Shown piece after piece: positions 1-9,416 of a stretch of DNA of 58,162 nt. The notes below the pieces were generated by a model. It ran no database searches. It saw nothing but the letters and a program-made list of their open reading frames with translations, and was not told the origin of the DNA. Position numbers and translations under genes: made by a program. The stretch spans positions 1 to 58,162 of the forward strand of contig NZ_AUBS01000027.1 of NCBI RefSeq assembly GCF_000429365.1, given 5' to 3'. The stretch comes from Pseudodonghicola xiamenensis DSM 18339 (GTDB taxonomy: Bacteria; Pseudomonadota; Alphaproteobacteria; Rhodobacterales; Rhodobacteraceae). Every line of letters starts with the position of its first letter. Position 1 is the stretch's first letter.

Positions 1-329
1 CGGCCATCGCACCGAGCTGGCGCCGGGCCTGGAACGAGGTGATCCCGTTCCTCGACTACCCGCCCGAGGTGCGCAGGCTGATCTACACCACGAATTCCAT
101 TGAGGCATTGAATTCGAAGATCCGGCGCGCCGTCCGAACCCGCGGTCACTTCCCAAGCGATGAGGCAGCAGCGAAATTGATCTATCTGGCGCTCAATGCT
201 ACATCCACCGAATGGAAGCGTTCGGTGCGCGAATGGCACGCTGTCAGAAGTCAGCTTGCCATCATGTTCGAAGACCGCTTCCCAATGGCGTAAAAAAACG
301 CGTCAGGCACAAAATTCGGCACAGTCTCA
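1..329 (+). mobile_element. IS256-family element, right-hand part
   Basis: This is the right part of an IS256 (Mutator-type) insertion sequence; its left part lies outside the window. The right end is placed near 329 because the opposite-strand IS66 transposase reading frame stops matching its family there, and the sequence GCACAAAATTCGGCACAGTCTC just inside looks like a terminal repeat. The element therefore sits inside the IS66 gene. The exact end is an inference, because the other terminus and the target duplication cannot be seen. Confidence 0.7.
3..293 (+). CDS. IS256-family transposase, C-terminal fragment
   Basis: This is the C-terminal end of a DDE transposase that moves an IS256 element; the frame is open to the window edge, so the start is missing. 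The recognisable block is 'IYTTNSIEALNSKIRRAVRTR', which follows the last catalytic acidic residue in Mutator-type transposases, and then 'EAAAKLIYLALNA'. The frame ends at a TAA 36 bp before the proposed element end. It differs clearly from the IS256 transposase at the other end of the window, which has 'TSNPIESTFATVRHRT' in the same place, so the two belong to different subgroups. Confidence 0.9.
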   Translation, partial: AIAPSWRRAWNEVIPFLDYPPEVRRLIYTTNSIEALNSKIRRAVRTRGHFPSDEAAAKLIYLALNATSTEWKRSVREWHAVRSQLAIMFEDRFPMA

Positions 330-1722
330 GGGTTAGAGAATCCCATCGCTCAAGTGTGTAATTAATGGCCTTGCGAAGCCTGTCCTGTTTCAGAGTACTA
401 GAAGAAAGCTCCCTCAATCTGAAATACAACCTTTGAATAACTTCCTCAGATCGTTCTTTTCGGTATGCTAGTCTCGCATCCGGCGTTCGGCCTCTAAGCA
501 CACTTTCAATTTCAAAGATCTGAGACATTATCTCTACCACTTCATTTGGCAGGATCGATTTCATCCTTTGCGCTGCCTTTATGAAATTACGCCGGGCATG
601 CACCCAACATTCAACTGACACAATGTTCTCGACTTCAGTGCCCAGTTGACCCAAGCGACCATAACCCGCATAGCCGTCGTGCTGTACGATCAACGACTTG
701 CCGCCAAGGATCCCGTGTATATGTGCCATCGACCGAGAGGTTCGATGGAAGAACATCGTTGAGCGCGGGGCATTGCCGCCAAAGGAGCTATCGTCGCGAT
801 GCGCCGCATACATATAGGAATGCCCGGTCTTTCCTTCACCCGGGCGCAGTATTTTTAGCACCGTCTCGTCGAAGAAGATGCGGGAGGCATCATCCAAAGT
901 GTGGCGTTGGAGTTCAGATGTTACATGCCAAAGCTCGGCGGCAAGTCGGCCTATCTGCTTGCACATGGTCGCGCGATGATAGGTGATGCCACTATGATTG
1001 AGCATGTTTTCAATCCTATACATGGGCATCCCCCACCCGTAGCGCATGGTCACCAAGTAAGCCAGCATACTTGTTCCGCTGGTCACTCCTGGCATTAGCG
1101 TGGGCTTGAACAGAGTTCCGACAGTGACATCGTCTTTTCGGCAGCGATAGCGAGGATACTTGCGAACTGCGATATAGAACTTTGCGGGTATTACCTCACG
1201 TTTTTCGTCAATATCGTAATTTCTAATTGTGCCGCCGCAGCCGCATGGGCACGTCTCAGGAAACTCCATCGGGACTTCGATGCGCTCCAGGCTATCCCAA
1301 TTCTTCGCGCCACGACCGTTTCTGTTGCGTGGCCTCGGCGGCAGAACGGCGGCATAACTCTTGAATTGCCTGGACAAGGCGGGGTCGCTTCCCTCTCGTT
1401 GATCATCAGCGCGCATAGCCCCTTGACGTCTTTTTGCTTTTGCCGTTTCAGATTTCGGGCTGTACTGTTCATGCAGCAATTCTGCAGTGCGCGCCGTTTG
1501 TTCCGCCACTTCAGCCTTCAAGTCTTCAACTTGACGTCTTGTGCGCTTGAGCTCTGAGCGCAATGTCTTGATTTCCGAAGTTGCCTTGGAAAGCCTTGCT
1601 TGGATTTTTCCGCATTCGATGTCGCGCTGACGGTCTGCTTGCTCAATCACTTCCGAGAGTTTTTGAACATACCTGTCCTGGTGGCCTGCGAGTTGGGCGC
1701 AGGCCGCTTGTATAGTATCCAT
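262..1722 (-). pseudogene. IS66-family transposase (TnpC type), truncated by IS256
   Basis: This is the DDE transposase of an IS66-family element. It has an N-terminal coiled-coil segment (about residues 5-75), a zinc-finger-like CPCGCGG motif, and the catalytic core with FFDETVLKIL and QHDGYAGYGRL carrying two of the acidic residues, followed by the WVHARRNF block. The family's usual end (about 60-80 residues with an N-N-x-x-E motif) is missing: the frame leaves the family sequence after 'ERWDSLT' near position 329 and runs into IS256 DNA until a chance stop. No tnpA or tnpB lies upstream, as in the ISBst12 subgroup. The start at 1722 is chosen because residues encoded further upstream resemble nothing in the family. 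It is almost certainly inactive. Confidence 0.85.
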
Positions 1723-1783
1723 CCCATCATCCCAGTGGCCAAACAGGGTTTTGGCTCCAAAACGCAAGCAAGACCCGAGTGTG

Positions 1784-1807
1784 CATGCCCGTGGGGTGAC
1801 GGGCATG
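1784..1807. other. Perfect 9-bp hairpin upstream of the IS66 gene
   Basis: The sequence CATGCCCGT, a six-base loop and ACGGGCATG form a perfect stem about 60 bp upstream of the IS66 transposase start. No T-run follows on either strand, so it is not a standard terminator. In insertion sequences such a structure can stop outside transcription or hide the ribosome site; here that is inference only. Confidence 0.45.
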
Positions 1808-1925
1808 AGGCTTGACTTCTTCGTTCGTGTCGGGGATAGATGAGGTGTCGCGCCGAGCGATTTTCCGAGGCCCTTGGGATTGCAGTCCCGGGGCCTCAAC
1901 TCTTCCAGAGCCCTTGAATTCTAGC

Positions 1926-2180
1926 TCATGTGCCTTCTCCGCTGTTAGCAGGGTAGCGGTCCGGGAAAAGAGTTTCCGGGCGAGTAGCCAATGCCTGCGC
2001 CAAGATCAGCTCTATGCGCGAGGATCTGCTTTTTCCAAGTGAAACCGCACTGACGGAAGAAACGCTAACCTCAGCGCGTCTCGCGATCTCCGCAAAGGTC
2101 AGGCCGCGCAGGGAAAGCTCGTATCGGATCCGAGCATGTCTTTCTCTATCTATGACCAAATCCAATGGATCGCCTTTCAC
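1926..2180 (-). CDS. Nlp/Ner-like helix-turn-helix regulator
   Basis: This is an 84-residue DNA-binding protein of the Nlp (Ner/SfsB-like) family, which includes the Ner repressor of phage Mu. The body carries a helix-turn-helix at about residues 27-50 (GLTFAEIARRAEVSVSSVSAV), followed by the family-typical end 'LAQALATRPETLFPDRY'. The start is a GTG at 2180; an in-frame TGA lies only four codons upstream, so little choice remains. It is transcribed away from the restriction-modification operon across a 446-bp control region with repeated motifs, so it may control that operon, itself, or both. A phage or island origin is likely for this family. No other domain is present. Confidence 0.75.
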   Translation of the reverse strand: MKGDPLDLVIDRERHARIRYELSLRGLTFAEIARRAEVSVSSVSAVSLGKSRSSRIELILAQALATRPETLFPDRYPANSGEGT

Positions 2181-2297
2181 CTTTGCGAATCACTTCAAGA
2201 AAGAAATGATGCACTGAATGGTGAAGATCAACAGTGAAGTTGACATGAGTGATTGACGGCTGTTTTCCAAACGCCGCTAATAATCTCCTAATCGGAA

Positions 2298-2428
2298 TTT
2301 TTCGCAGAGGCAATATAGATTTTTTCGCAAACTGTCATCCCGGCTGAAGTTGGTTATTCATAAGCGCTTCGCTCTGAAATGGAGTTATTTTTCGCAAGGC
2401 CTTAATTCCTTTTTTCGCAAGTCTTGCG
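2298..2428 (+). promoter_or_regulatory. Repeated TTTTTCGCA motifs in the hsd control region
   Basis: The motif TTTTTCGCA occurs four times on the + strand, starting at 2298, 2321, 2388 and 2411. The two members of each pair are exactly 23 bp apart and the pairs are 90 bp apart. The last copy continues into the palindrome CGCAAG-T-CTTGCG (2416-2428), and a weaker relative (TTTTTCTGCA) follows near 2449. The rest of the 2181-2626 gap is AT-rich and holds no gene. The repeats lie between the small regulator and hsdM, so operator sites are the simplest reading; this is inference. Confidence 0.5.
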
Positions 2429-2626
2429 CATGCCTGCTTGGCGTAATTTTTTTTCTGCACCTTTTTTGACGTTGCCGGCCTGTAGCCCATTCAGGGTCGG
2501 CAGTTTCAAGGTCTTGGATCGACCTGGTCAGGCAAGGTGTATCTGTTCCTCGGGGCCAAGAGGCGCTAGACCTGAAATCAACTCGCGCGAAGAGAACGCG
2601 GGCGACTTGGCGAAGGGCAGAACACG

Positions 2627-5080
2627 ATGGCTATCAAGAAGAGCGATATCTACAGATCCCTGTGGGACAGCTGTGACCAGCTGCGGGGTGGCATGGATGC
2701 TTCCCTTTACAAGGACTACATCCTCACGCTTCTGTTCGTGAAGTACGTCTCTGACCGCGTGGGCAAGCCCGACGCGTTGATCGAGGTTCCCGAGGGCTGC
2801 TCTTTCGAGGACCTTAAGAAGCTCCGCGGCACCAAGGACATTGGCGAAGGTATCGACACGGCCATCGCGGGGATTGCCGAAGCCAACGACCTCAAGAACG
2901 TCATCGACCGTGCCTACTTCAACGATTCCGAGAAGTTCGGGCGTGGCGCCAAGATGGTCACGACGCTGACCGCGCTCATCAACATCTTCAGCCGGGAAGA
3001 GCTGAATTTCAGCCGCAACCGGGCCGATGGCGACGACATCCTGGGCGACGCCTACGAATACCTGATGCGCAACTTCGCCACCGAGTCCGGCAAGAGCAAA
3101 GGACAGTTCTATACGCCAGCGGAGGTTTCGCGTGTCGTCGCCGCCGTTGCGGGCGTCAGTCGCGCCACGAGCCCGAAGCAGACCGTTTATGACCCCACCT
3201 GTGGCTCCGGATCGCTGCTCTTGAAGGCCGCTGACGCCGCCGACGTCCCGCTCACCATCTATGGGCAGGAATTCGACATCACCACCCGCGGCCTGGCCAA
3301 GATGAACATGATCATGCATGGGCGCGAGGATGCAGATGTCGCCCAAGGCGATGTCATCGCGGAGCCCCAGTTCAAGGCGTCTGAGACCGAACTTCTCACC
3401 TTCGACTTCGTCGTCGCCAACCCGCCGTTTTCGGCCAAGGCCTGGGGCTCTGGCCTGACCAGCGAAACCCGTTTTGGCCGCTTTGACCTCGGTATGCCGC
3501 CCGACAAGAACGGCGACTTCGCCTTCCTGCTGCACATCTTGGGTTCGATGAAGGCCACCGGCTCCGGCGCAGTCATCCTGCCCCATGGCGTGCTCTTCCG
3601 CGGAAACAAGGAAGCCGAGCTGCGCGAAAAGATCCTCAAGCGCGGCTACATCAAGGCGATCATCGGCCTGCCCGCGAACCTATTTTACGGCACCGGCATC
3701 CCGGCCTCGATCATCGTGCTCGACAAATCCCAGGCCCAGGCCGAGCGCCCCGTCTTCATGATCGACGCCTCGCGCGGCTTCATCAAGGACGGCAACAAGA
3801 ACCGCCTGCGCGAGCGGGACATCCACAAGATCACCGACGCCTATACCCGCCAGGCCGAGATCGCGGGCTACTCCCGCCTCGTCCCCTACGCCGAGATCAC
3901 GCGCAATGACTTCAACCTGAACATCCCGCGCTACATCGACGGCTCCGACCCCGAGGACCTGCAGGACATCGAGGCGCACCTGAAGGGCGGCGTGCCGAAC
4001 CGCGACATCGACGGGCTGGCCGCGTTCTGGGAGGTCATGCCCGGCATCCGCGCCACGCTCTTCGGGCCGAACCCGCGCCCGGGCTATTCCGATCCGCTGG
4101 TCGAGCCGGAGGAGGTGCGCAGCACGATCCGCAACCACCCCGAATTCAGCGCCTTCCGGGATCGCGTTCATGCCATCCTCGACGGCTGGGCCGGGCAGAA
4201 TGCGTCGCCGATGGATGGCATCCAGGTGGGCGACAAGCCCAAGGAGCTGATCCATTCCATCGCCGAGGACATGCTCGACCGCTTTGCCGAGGCGCCCCTG
4301 ATCGACCGCTACGAGGCGTATCAGCGGCTCATGTCCTACTGGGCCGAGACCATGCAGGACGATGTCTTCATCATCGCTCATGACGGCTGGGAGGCGGCGA
4401 AAGAACTTCGCACTGCACGGCATGAGTACGTAAAGTCAAAAGACGGCAAGAAAGATAACATCAAATGGCTGGAAGAAGCCGACCTCACCGTGAACAAGGT
4501 GCGCCTTGTGGCCGATGTCATTCCGCCCCGGCTGATCGTCGCGCGCTTCTTCCCTGAATTGCAGCAGGCCGTCGATGACGCGCAGGCCAAGGCCGAGGAA
4601 CTGGGCCGCGAGATCGAGGAGCTGGTCGAGGAACACGGGGCCGAGGGCGGCCTGCTGGCCGATGCGCTGACCGAGACGGGCAAGCTGACCGCGGCCTCCG
4701 TCAAGGCACGCCAGAAATCCGGCGAGGCCGAGCCGGAAGAGGCCAAGCTGCTGAAGCAGGTGGCCAAGCTGATGACGGCCGAGGCGGCGGCTAAGAAGGC
4801 TGCCAAGGAAGCCGAGGAGGTGCTGACCGAGGCCACGCTGAAGAAATACCCCGAGCTGACCGAGGAAGAGATCCGATCCTTGGTGGTGGACGACAAATGG
4901 CTGACCGACATCGCCAATCTGATCGAGGCCGAGATCGAGGCCCGGACCGAGCAGATGACAGCCCGGGTGCGGGTGCTGACGGAGCGCTATGGACACACTC
5001 TGTTGGAGATGGTCGGCACCATTGAAGAGCTTTCCCTGAGGGTATCAAAGCATCTCGTGGCTATGGGATTTGAGCAATGA
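2627..5080 (+). CDS. hsdM: Type I restriction-modification system, methyltransferase subunit HsdM
   Basis: This is the modification subunit of a type I restriction-modification enzyme; with HsdS it methylates adenine in a bipartite target site. The N-terminal HsdM helical domain (about residues 8-135) is followed by the N6-adenine methylase fold: the SAM-binding motif 'DPTCGSGSLLLKA' near residue 190 and the catalytic NPPF near residue 264. At 817 residues it is much longer than the classical form (about 500-550). The extra C-terminal half contains an Ala/Glu/Lys-rich, probably coiled-coil stretch (about 640-740). It is the first gene of the operon, and its stop overlaps the hsdS start (ATGA). 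The start ATG at 2627 follows a GGGCAGAACACG leader with a weak ribosome site. Confidence 0.95.
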   Translation: MAIKKSDIYRSLWDSCDQLRGGMDASLYKDYILTLLFVKYVSDRVGKPDALIEVPEGCSFEDLKKLRGTKDIGEGIDTAIAGIAEANDLKNVIDRAYFNDSEKFGRGAKMVTTLTALINIFSREELNFSRNRADGDDILGDAYEYLMRNFATESGKSKGQFYTPAEVSRVVAAVAGVSRATSPKQTVYDPTCGSGSLLLKAADAADVPLTIYGQEFDITTRGLAKMNMIMHGREDADVAQGDVIAEPQFKASETELLTFDFVVANPPFSAKAWGSGLTSETRFGRFDLGMPPDKNGDFAFLLHILGSMKATGSGAVILPHGVLFRGNKEAELREKILKRGYIKAIIGLPANLFYGTGIPASIIVLDKSQAQAERPVFMIDASRGFIKDGNKNRLRERDIHKITDAYTRQAEIAGYSRLVPYAEITRNDFNLNIPRYIDGSDPEDLQDIEAHLKGGVPNRDIDGLAAFWEVMPGIRATLFGPNPRPGYSDPLVEPEEVRSTIRNHPEFSAFRDRVHAILDGWAGQNASPMDGIQVGDKPKELIHSIAEDMLDRFAEAPLIDRYEAYQRLMSYWAETMQDDVFIIAHDGWEAAKELRTARHEYVKSKDGKKDNIKWLEEADLTVNKVRLVADVIPPRLIVARFFPELQQAVDDAQAKAEELGREIEELVEEHGAEGGLLADALTETGKLTAASVKARQKSGEAEPEEAKLLKQVAKLMTAEAAAKKAAKEAEEVLTEATLKKYPELTEEEIRSLVVDDKWLTDIANLIEAEIEARTEQMTARVRVLTERYGHTLLEMVGTIEELSLRVSKHLVAMGFEQ

Positions 5081-6306
5081 ACGATATTGCGAGAGTTCCA
5101 GAAGGCTGGTCCCTTGTTTCGCTGGGCCAGTTGATGAAGTTCCAAAATGGGTTCAATACGGACAAGACCGCATATGGACGGGGCTTGCGGTTCGCGAATG
5201 TGCTGGAAGTCATTACAAACACCCATCTTTCTGCCCAAATGATCCCAGGCCGCGTGGCCACCTCAGCGGCAGAAAGCGCTCGTTACCTCGTGCAACGGGG
5301 AGATGTGCTGTTCAACCGAACCTCTGAAACCCAAGAAGAGGTCGGCTTGGCGTCGGTCTATCTTGATGACGAGCCAATTCTATTTGGCGGCTTCGTTCTT
5401 CGCGGGAAACCCATCTCTGATGCCATAGATCCTGTTTTCGCGGGATATGGACTTCGTTCGAAGATCGTCCGCCAACAGATCATGGCGGCGGGCCAAGGTG
5501 GCATTCGGGCCAACATTGGCCAGAAAAGCCTTTCACAGATAAAGATTGCGCTTCCGGACAAGCCCGAACAGGAGGCCATCGCCGAGGCGCTCTCGGGTGC
5601 GGATTCGCTGATCGAGGGGCTGGAGCGGCTGATCGCCAAGAAGCGGCTCATCAAGCAGGGCGCGATGCAGGACCTCCTGACCGCCAAGCGTCGCCTTCCA
5701 GGGTTCTCGGGGGAGTGGATGCCCTACAAGCTGGGTGAGCGCGGACAGTTCTTCAAAGGTTCTGGCGTCCGCAAAGACGAAGCAAAGTCCGGCTTACTGC
5801 CCTGTGTGCGATACGGCGAGCTCTACACCCTGCACCATGACGTTGTTCGTCATTTCGACAGCTTCATCTCTGCAGGCGTCGCCAAGACCGCTCGGTCCAT
5901 CAAGTCCGGCGACATTCTCTTTGCAGGTTCAGGCGAGACCAAGGAAGAGATCGGGAAATGCGCGGTCGTGACATTCGAAGGCGAGATGTATGCTGGGGGC
6001 GACATTATTGCATTCCGTCCTTCAGGCGATGATCCGGTTTTCCTTTCCTACCTGCTCAATTCTCCCGGAGCACAAAAGCAAAAGGCGCGCAAAGGCCAAG
6101 GTGATGCCGTGGTCCACATAAGCGCGACGGCACTCGGCGATCTTGATCTGGAGCTTCCAAGTCAGGAGGAGCAGGCTGAAATTGCCACAGTCCTGGAGGA
6201 CATGGACGCCGAAATCCAGGCCCTCGAAACCCGCCTCGAAAAGGCGCGGCAAGTGAAGGAAGGCATGATGCAGAACCTTTTGACCGGACGGATCAGGCTG
6301 GTCTGA
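5077..6306 (+). CDS. hsdS: Type I restriction-modification system, specificity subunit HsdS
   Basis: This subunit gives the enzyme its DNA target. It shows the expected duplicated layout: target recognition domain 1 (about residues 5-165), a conserved helical spacer (EQEAIAEALSGADSLIEGLE...), target recognition domain 2 (about 215-350), and a second helical spacer (EEQAEIATVLEDMDAEIQALE...). The two spacers end in similar 'K.G.MQ.LLT' segments, as in intact HsdS proteins. At 409 residues it is full length. The start overlaps the hsdM stop by four bases, so translation is probably coupled. The recognition sequence cannot be read from the protein. Confidence 0.95.
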   Translation: MNDIARVPEGWSLVSLGQLMKFQNGFNTDKTAYGRGLRFANVLEVITNTHLSAQMIPGRVATSAAESARYLVQRGDVLFNRTSETQEEVGLASVYLDDEPILFGGFVLRGKPISDAIDPVFAGYGLRSKIVRQQIMAAGQGGIRANIGQKSLSQIKIALPDKPEQEAIAEALSGADSLIEGLERLIAKKRLIKQGAMQDLLTAKRRLPGFSGEWMPYKLGERGQFFKGSGVRKDEAKSGLLPCVRYGELYTLHHDVVRHFDSFISAGVAKTARSIKSGDILFAGSGETKEEIGKCAVVTFEGEMYAGGDIIAFRPSGDDPVFLSYLLNSPGAQKQKARKGQGDAVVHISATALGDLDLELPSQEEQAEIATVLEDMDAEIQALETRLEKARQVKEGMMQNLLTGRIRLV

Positions 6307-6347
6307 CGACGTTTTCAACGAGTGATTTCCAGAACGGAGAGGGCCCC

Positions 6348-9300
6348 ATGAGCAAGATCGGCGAGGCGGAACGCAAGGCCCAGAACCGGGTCATCGACCT
6401 GCTCTGTGGGGACACCTCCGGCACCCCGGGCGGCCTCGGCTGGCGCTACCTTGGCGACTGGCAAAAGCGTGAGGGCAACGCCAATATCGAGCCCTCGCTG
6501 CTACGCCCCTGGCTGGAGGCGCGCGGCTATGCGCCCGAGGTCATTACCCAAGCCATCACCCGTCTTGAGCGAGAGGCGCGGATGGAGGGCACCAAGCTCT
6601 ACGACGCCAACCAGACCTTCTACGACATGCTCCGCTACGGCGTGGCCGTCGCCCCCGGCCCGGGCGAGGCCCCCGTCACCGTGCGCTTCGTCGACTGGGG
6701 CGATGCGGGCGCCAATGACCTCGGCGTGGCCGAAGAGGTCTCGATCAAGGGCCGCGATGCCAAGGCGTGGAACAAGCGGCCCGACCTGGTGCTCTATGTC
6801 AACGGTATCGCGCTTGGCGTAGTGGAGCTGAAGAAATCCACCGTGGGCGTGGGGACCGGCATCCGTCAGACGCTCGACAACCAGCGGCCCGAGTTCATCC
6901 AGCACTTCTTCACCACGGTGCAGATCACCTTTGCGGGCAATGACAGCGAGGGTCTGCGTTATGCACCGATCAAGACGCCGCAGCCCTATTGGCTGGCCTG
7001 GAAGGAAGAGAGCGAGATCTCGGCCCGGCTCGACCGCGACGTGGCCCAGATGATGGCGCCGGATCGGTTCCTGGAACTGATCCACGACTTCACCCTGTTC
7101 GACGCGGGCATCAAGAAGATCGCCCGCCCGAACCAGTATTTCGCCGTGAAGGCGGCACAAGAGCGCGTCGGCACGCGCGAGGGCGGGATCATCTGGCAGA
7201 CCCAGGGCTCGGGCAAGAGTCTCATCATGGTGATGCTGGCGCGCTGGATCCGGGAGGCGTTCCCGGACGGCCGCATCCTGGTGGTCACCGACCGCAAGGA
7301 GCTGGACAGCCAGATCGAAGACGTTTTCGGCAATACCGGCGACAAGGTGCGGCGCGCGCGATCGGGCAACGATCTGATGGCCGCACTCGCCGATCCGACA
7401 GATCGCATCATCTGCTCCCTCGTCCACAAGTTCGGCAAGAAGGAAGATGGGGAACTGGAAAGCCTGATTTCTGATATCCAGAACGCCAACATCGGTGCGC
7501 CCAAGGGGGAGTTCTTCGTCTTCATCGATGAGGCACACCGCACCCAGTCCGGCAAGCTGGCCAAGGCGATGCGCAAGGTGCTGCCGAAGGCCATGTTCAT
7601 CGGCTTTACTGGCACACCCCTGCTGCGGTCGGACAAGGGGACATCGCTCGAAACCTTCGGCCCCTACATCGGCAAGCCTTACCGATTTGATGAGGCCGTC
7701 GAGGACGGCGTGGTGCTAGACCTGCGCTATGAAGCCCGCGACATCGACCAGAGGATCAGTGCGCCGGACAAAATCGACGCCTGGTTCGAGGCCAAGACGA
7801 AGGGGCTGACCCCGATCGCGAAGGCGACGCTCAAGCAACGATGGGGTACGCTTCAACGAGTGCTGTCGAGCCGTGACCGGCTGGAGCAGATCGCCAACGA
7901 TATCATCCTGGACATGGAGATGAAGCCGCGCCTGAACGCGGGCATGGGGAACGCCATGCTGGTCGCGGGCTCGATCCCCGAGGCGTGCAAGTTCTTCGAA
8001 ATCTTCCGCAAGTCCGGGTCAGTCCTGGCTGATAAGTGCGCGATTGTGACCTCCTACAAGCGTGCCGCCCCCGAGATCACCGGTGAAGAGACCGGGATGG
8101 GCGAGACGGAAAAGCAGTACGTCCACCGGGTCTATACCGACCTCCTGGGTGACACTTCGGAGGAAGACTACGAAGAAGAGGCGCTGCGGCTGTTCAGGAA
8201 AGAACCGGGGCGGATGAAGCTGCTGATCGTGGTCAGCCGCCTCCTGACCGGCTTTGACGCGCCGACGGCGACCTATATCTACATCGACAAGAAAATGCAG
8301 GATCATGGGCTGTTCCAGGCGATCTGCCGGGTGAACCGCCTGGACGGCGATGACAAGGATTTCGGCTATATCGTCGACTACAAGGACCTGTTCCGGAACA
8401 TCGAGAGCGCGGTGGATGACTACACGTCCGAGGCTTTCGATGCCTTTGACAAGGAGGATGTCGAAGGCCTGATCACGGACCGCGCCGAGCAGGCCGACAC
8501 GGATCTGCGGACGGCGCGCGATGCCTGGCTGGGGCTTCTCGATGCGGTTGAGCAGCCCAAGGGCGATGATGAGCTCTTCGCGTATTTCTCCAGCCCCGAA
8601 GGCATCGAAAGCGATCCAGACGCGGAAGAGAAAGCTCGCCGCCGTCAAGCGCTTTACAAGTTGGCGGGACACTATGCGCGTGCCTACACGAACGTCGCCG
8701 CCGAGCCGGATGAATCGGATTTCAATGAGCTGGAGCTGGCGGAAATGCGCAAGGAGGTCGAGCATGCCATCGGCATCCGCGATGCCGTGCGGCTCCACAG
8801 CGGCGATGCCGTTGACATGAAGCTCTACGAGCCGGCCATGCGCCACCTGATCGACAATTACATCAGGGCCGACGACTCTCAGGTCATCTCTCACCTGGAT
8901 GACATCAGCCTGATTGACCTGGTCGAGAGCAAAGGGGCCAAAGCCGAGGATGATCTTCCGGCGCCGTCCAAGGGGAAGCGTGAGAATGTTGCCGAGGCGA
9001 TCGAGAACAACGTCAGGAAGCTGATCATCGACGAGACACCCGTGAACCCTAAGTTCTACGAGAAGATGTCGGAGCTGCTGACTGACTTGGTGGCGCAGCG
9101 CCGGAGCGGCGCGATCGAGTACGCCGAGTATTTGGAGAAGATCGCGGAGCTGGTAAGGGCCGCGAAATCCGGGCATGGCAATACCTATCCTGAGAGCATG
9201 AAATCGCCCGGGCAGAAGGCGTTGTTCGACAACCTGGGACAAGATGAGGCCCTGGCGCGCCGGGTCGACCAGGCTGTACGGGCGACCGCCCCCCACGGGT

Positions 9301-9416
9301 GGCGCGGTCATACGATGAAAGAAAAGAAAGTCAGACGCTGCCTGGAAGCTGAGATTTCGGATCCCGACACTGTGGATACGCTACTGCAGATACTGAAGAA
9401 CCATGGTGAATACTGA
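6348..9416 (+). CDS. hsdR: Type I restriction-modification system, restriction subunit HsdR
   Basis: This is the DNA-translocating endonuclease subunit (1022 residues, a normal length for the EcoR124-like group). The N-terminal nuclease carries the PD-(D/E)xK core around 'GVVELKKST' (near residue 157). The superfamily 2 helicase motor follows: Walker A 'QGSGKS' near residue 288, DEAH near 394, 'FTGTPL' near 420, and 'SRLLTGFDAP' with 'QAICRVNR' as later helicase motifs. The rest is a helical C-terminal region for assembly with HsdM/HsdS. A GGAGAGG ribosome site precedes the ATG. Its stop overlaps the next gene by 14 bp. No key residue appears lost, so the system looks functional. Confidence 0.95.
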   Translation: MSKIGEAERKAQNRVIDLLCGDTSGTPGGLGWRYLGDWQKREGNANIEPSLLRPWLEARGYAPEVITQAITRLEREARMEGTKLYDANQTFYDMLRYGVAVAPGPGEAPVTVRFVDWGDAGANDLGVAEEVSIKGRDAKAWNKRPDLVLYVNGIALGVVELKKSTVGVGTGIRQTLDNQRPEFIQHFFTTVQITFAGNDSEGLRYAPIKTPQPYWLAWKEESEISARLDRDVAQMMAPDRFLELIHDFTLFDAGIKKIARPNQYFAVKAAQERVGTREGGIIWQTQGSGKSLIMVMLARWIREAFPDGRILVVTDRKELDSQIEDVFGNTGDKVRRARSGNDLMAALADPTDRIICSLVHKFGKKEDGELESLISDIQNANIGAPKGEFFVFIDEAHRTQSGKLAKAMRKVLPKAMFIGFTGTPLLRSDKGTSLETFGPYIGKPYRFDEAVEDGVVLDLRYEARDIDQRISAPDKIDAWFEAKTKGLTPIAKATLKQRWGTLQRVLSSRDRLEQIANDIILDMEMKPRLNAGMGNAMLVAGSIPEACKFFEIFRKSGSVLADKCAIVTSYKRAAPEITGEETGMGETEKQYVHRVYTDLLGDTSEEDYEEEALRLFRKEPGRMKLLIVVSRLLTGFDAPTATYIYIDKKMQDHGLFQAICRVNRLDGDDKDFGYIVDYKDLFRNIESAVDDYTSEAFDAFDKEDVEGLITDRAEQADTDLRTARDAWLGLLDAVEQPKGDDELFAYFSSPEGIESDPDAEEKARRRQALYKLAGHYARAYTNVAAEPDESDFNELELAEMRKEVEHAIGIRDAVRLHSGDAVDMKLYEPAMRHLIDNYIRADDSQVISHLDDISLIDLVESKGAKAEDDLPAPSKGKRENVAEAIENNVRKLIIDETPVNPKFYEKMSELLTDLVAQRRSGAIEYAEYLEKIAELVRAAKSGHGNTYPESMKSPGQKALFDNLGQDEALARRVDQAVRATAPHGWRGHTMKEKKVRRCLEAEISDPDTVDTLLQILKNHGEY

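Noticed and set aside
2298..2460. CRISPR array from the TTTTTCGCA repeats
   Set aside because: The repeats are only 9-11 bases, the spacing is 23 and 67 bp rather than regular, and no cas gene is present.
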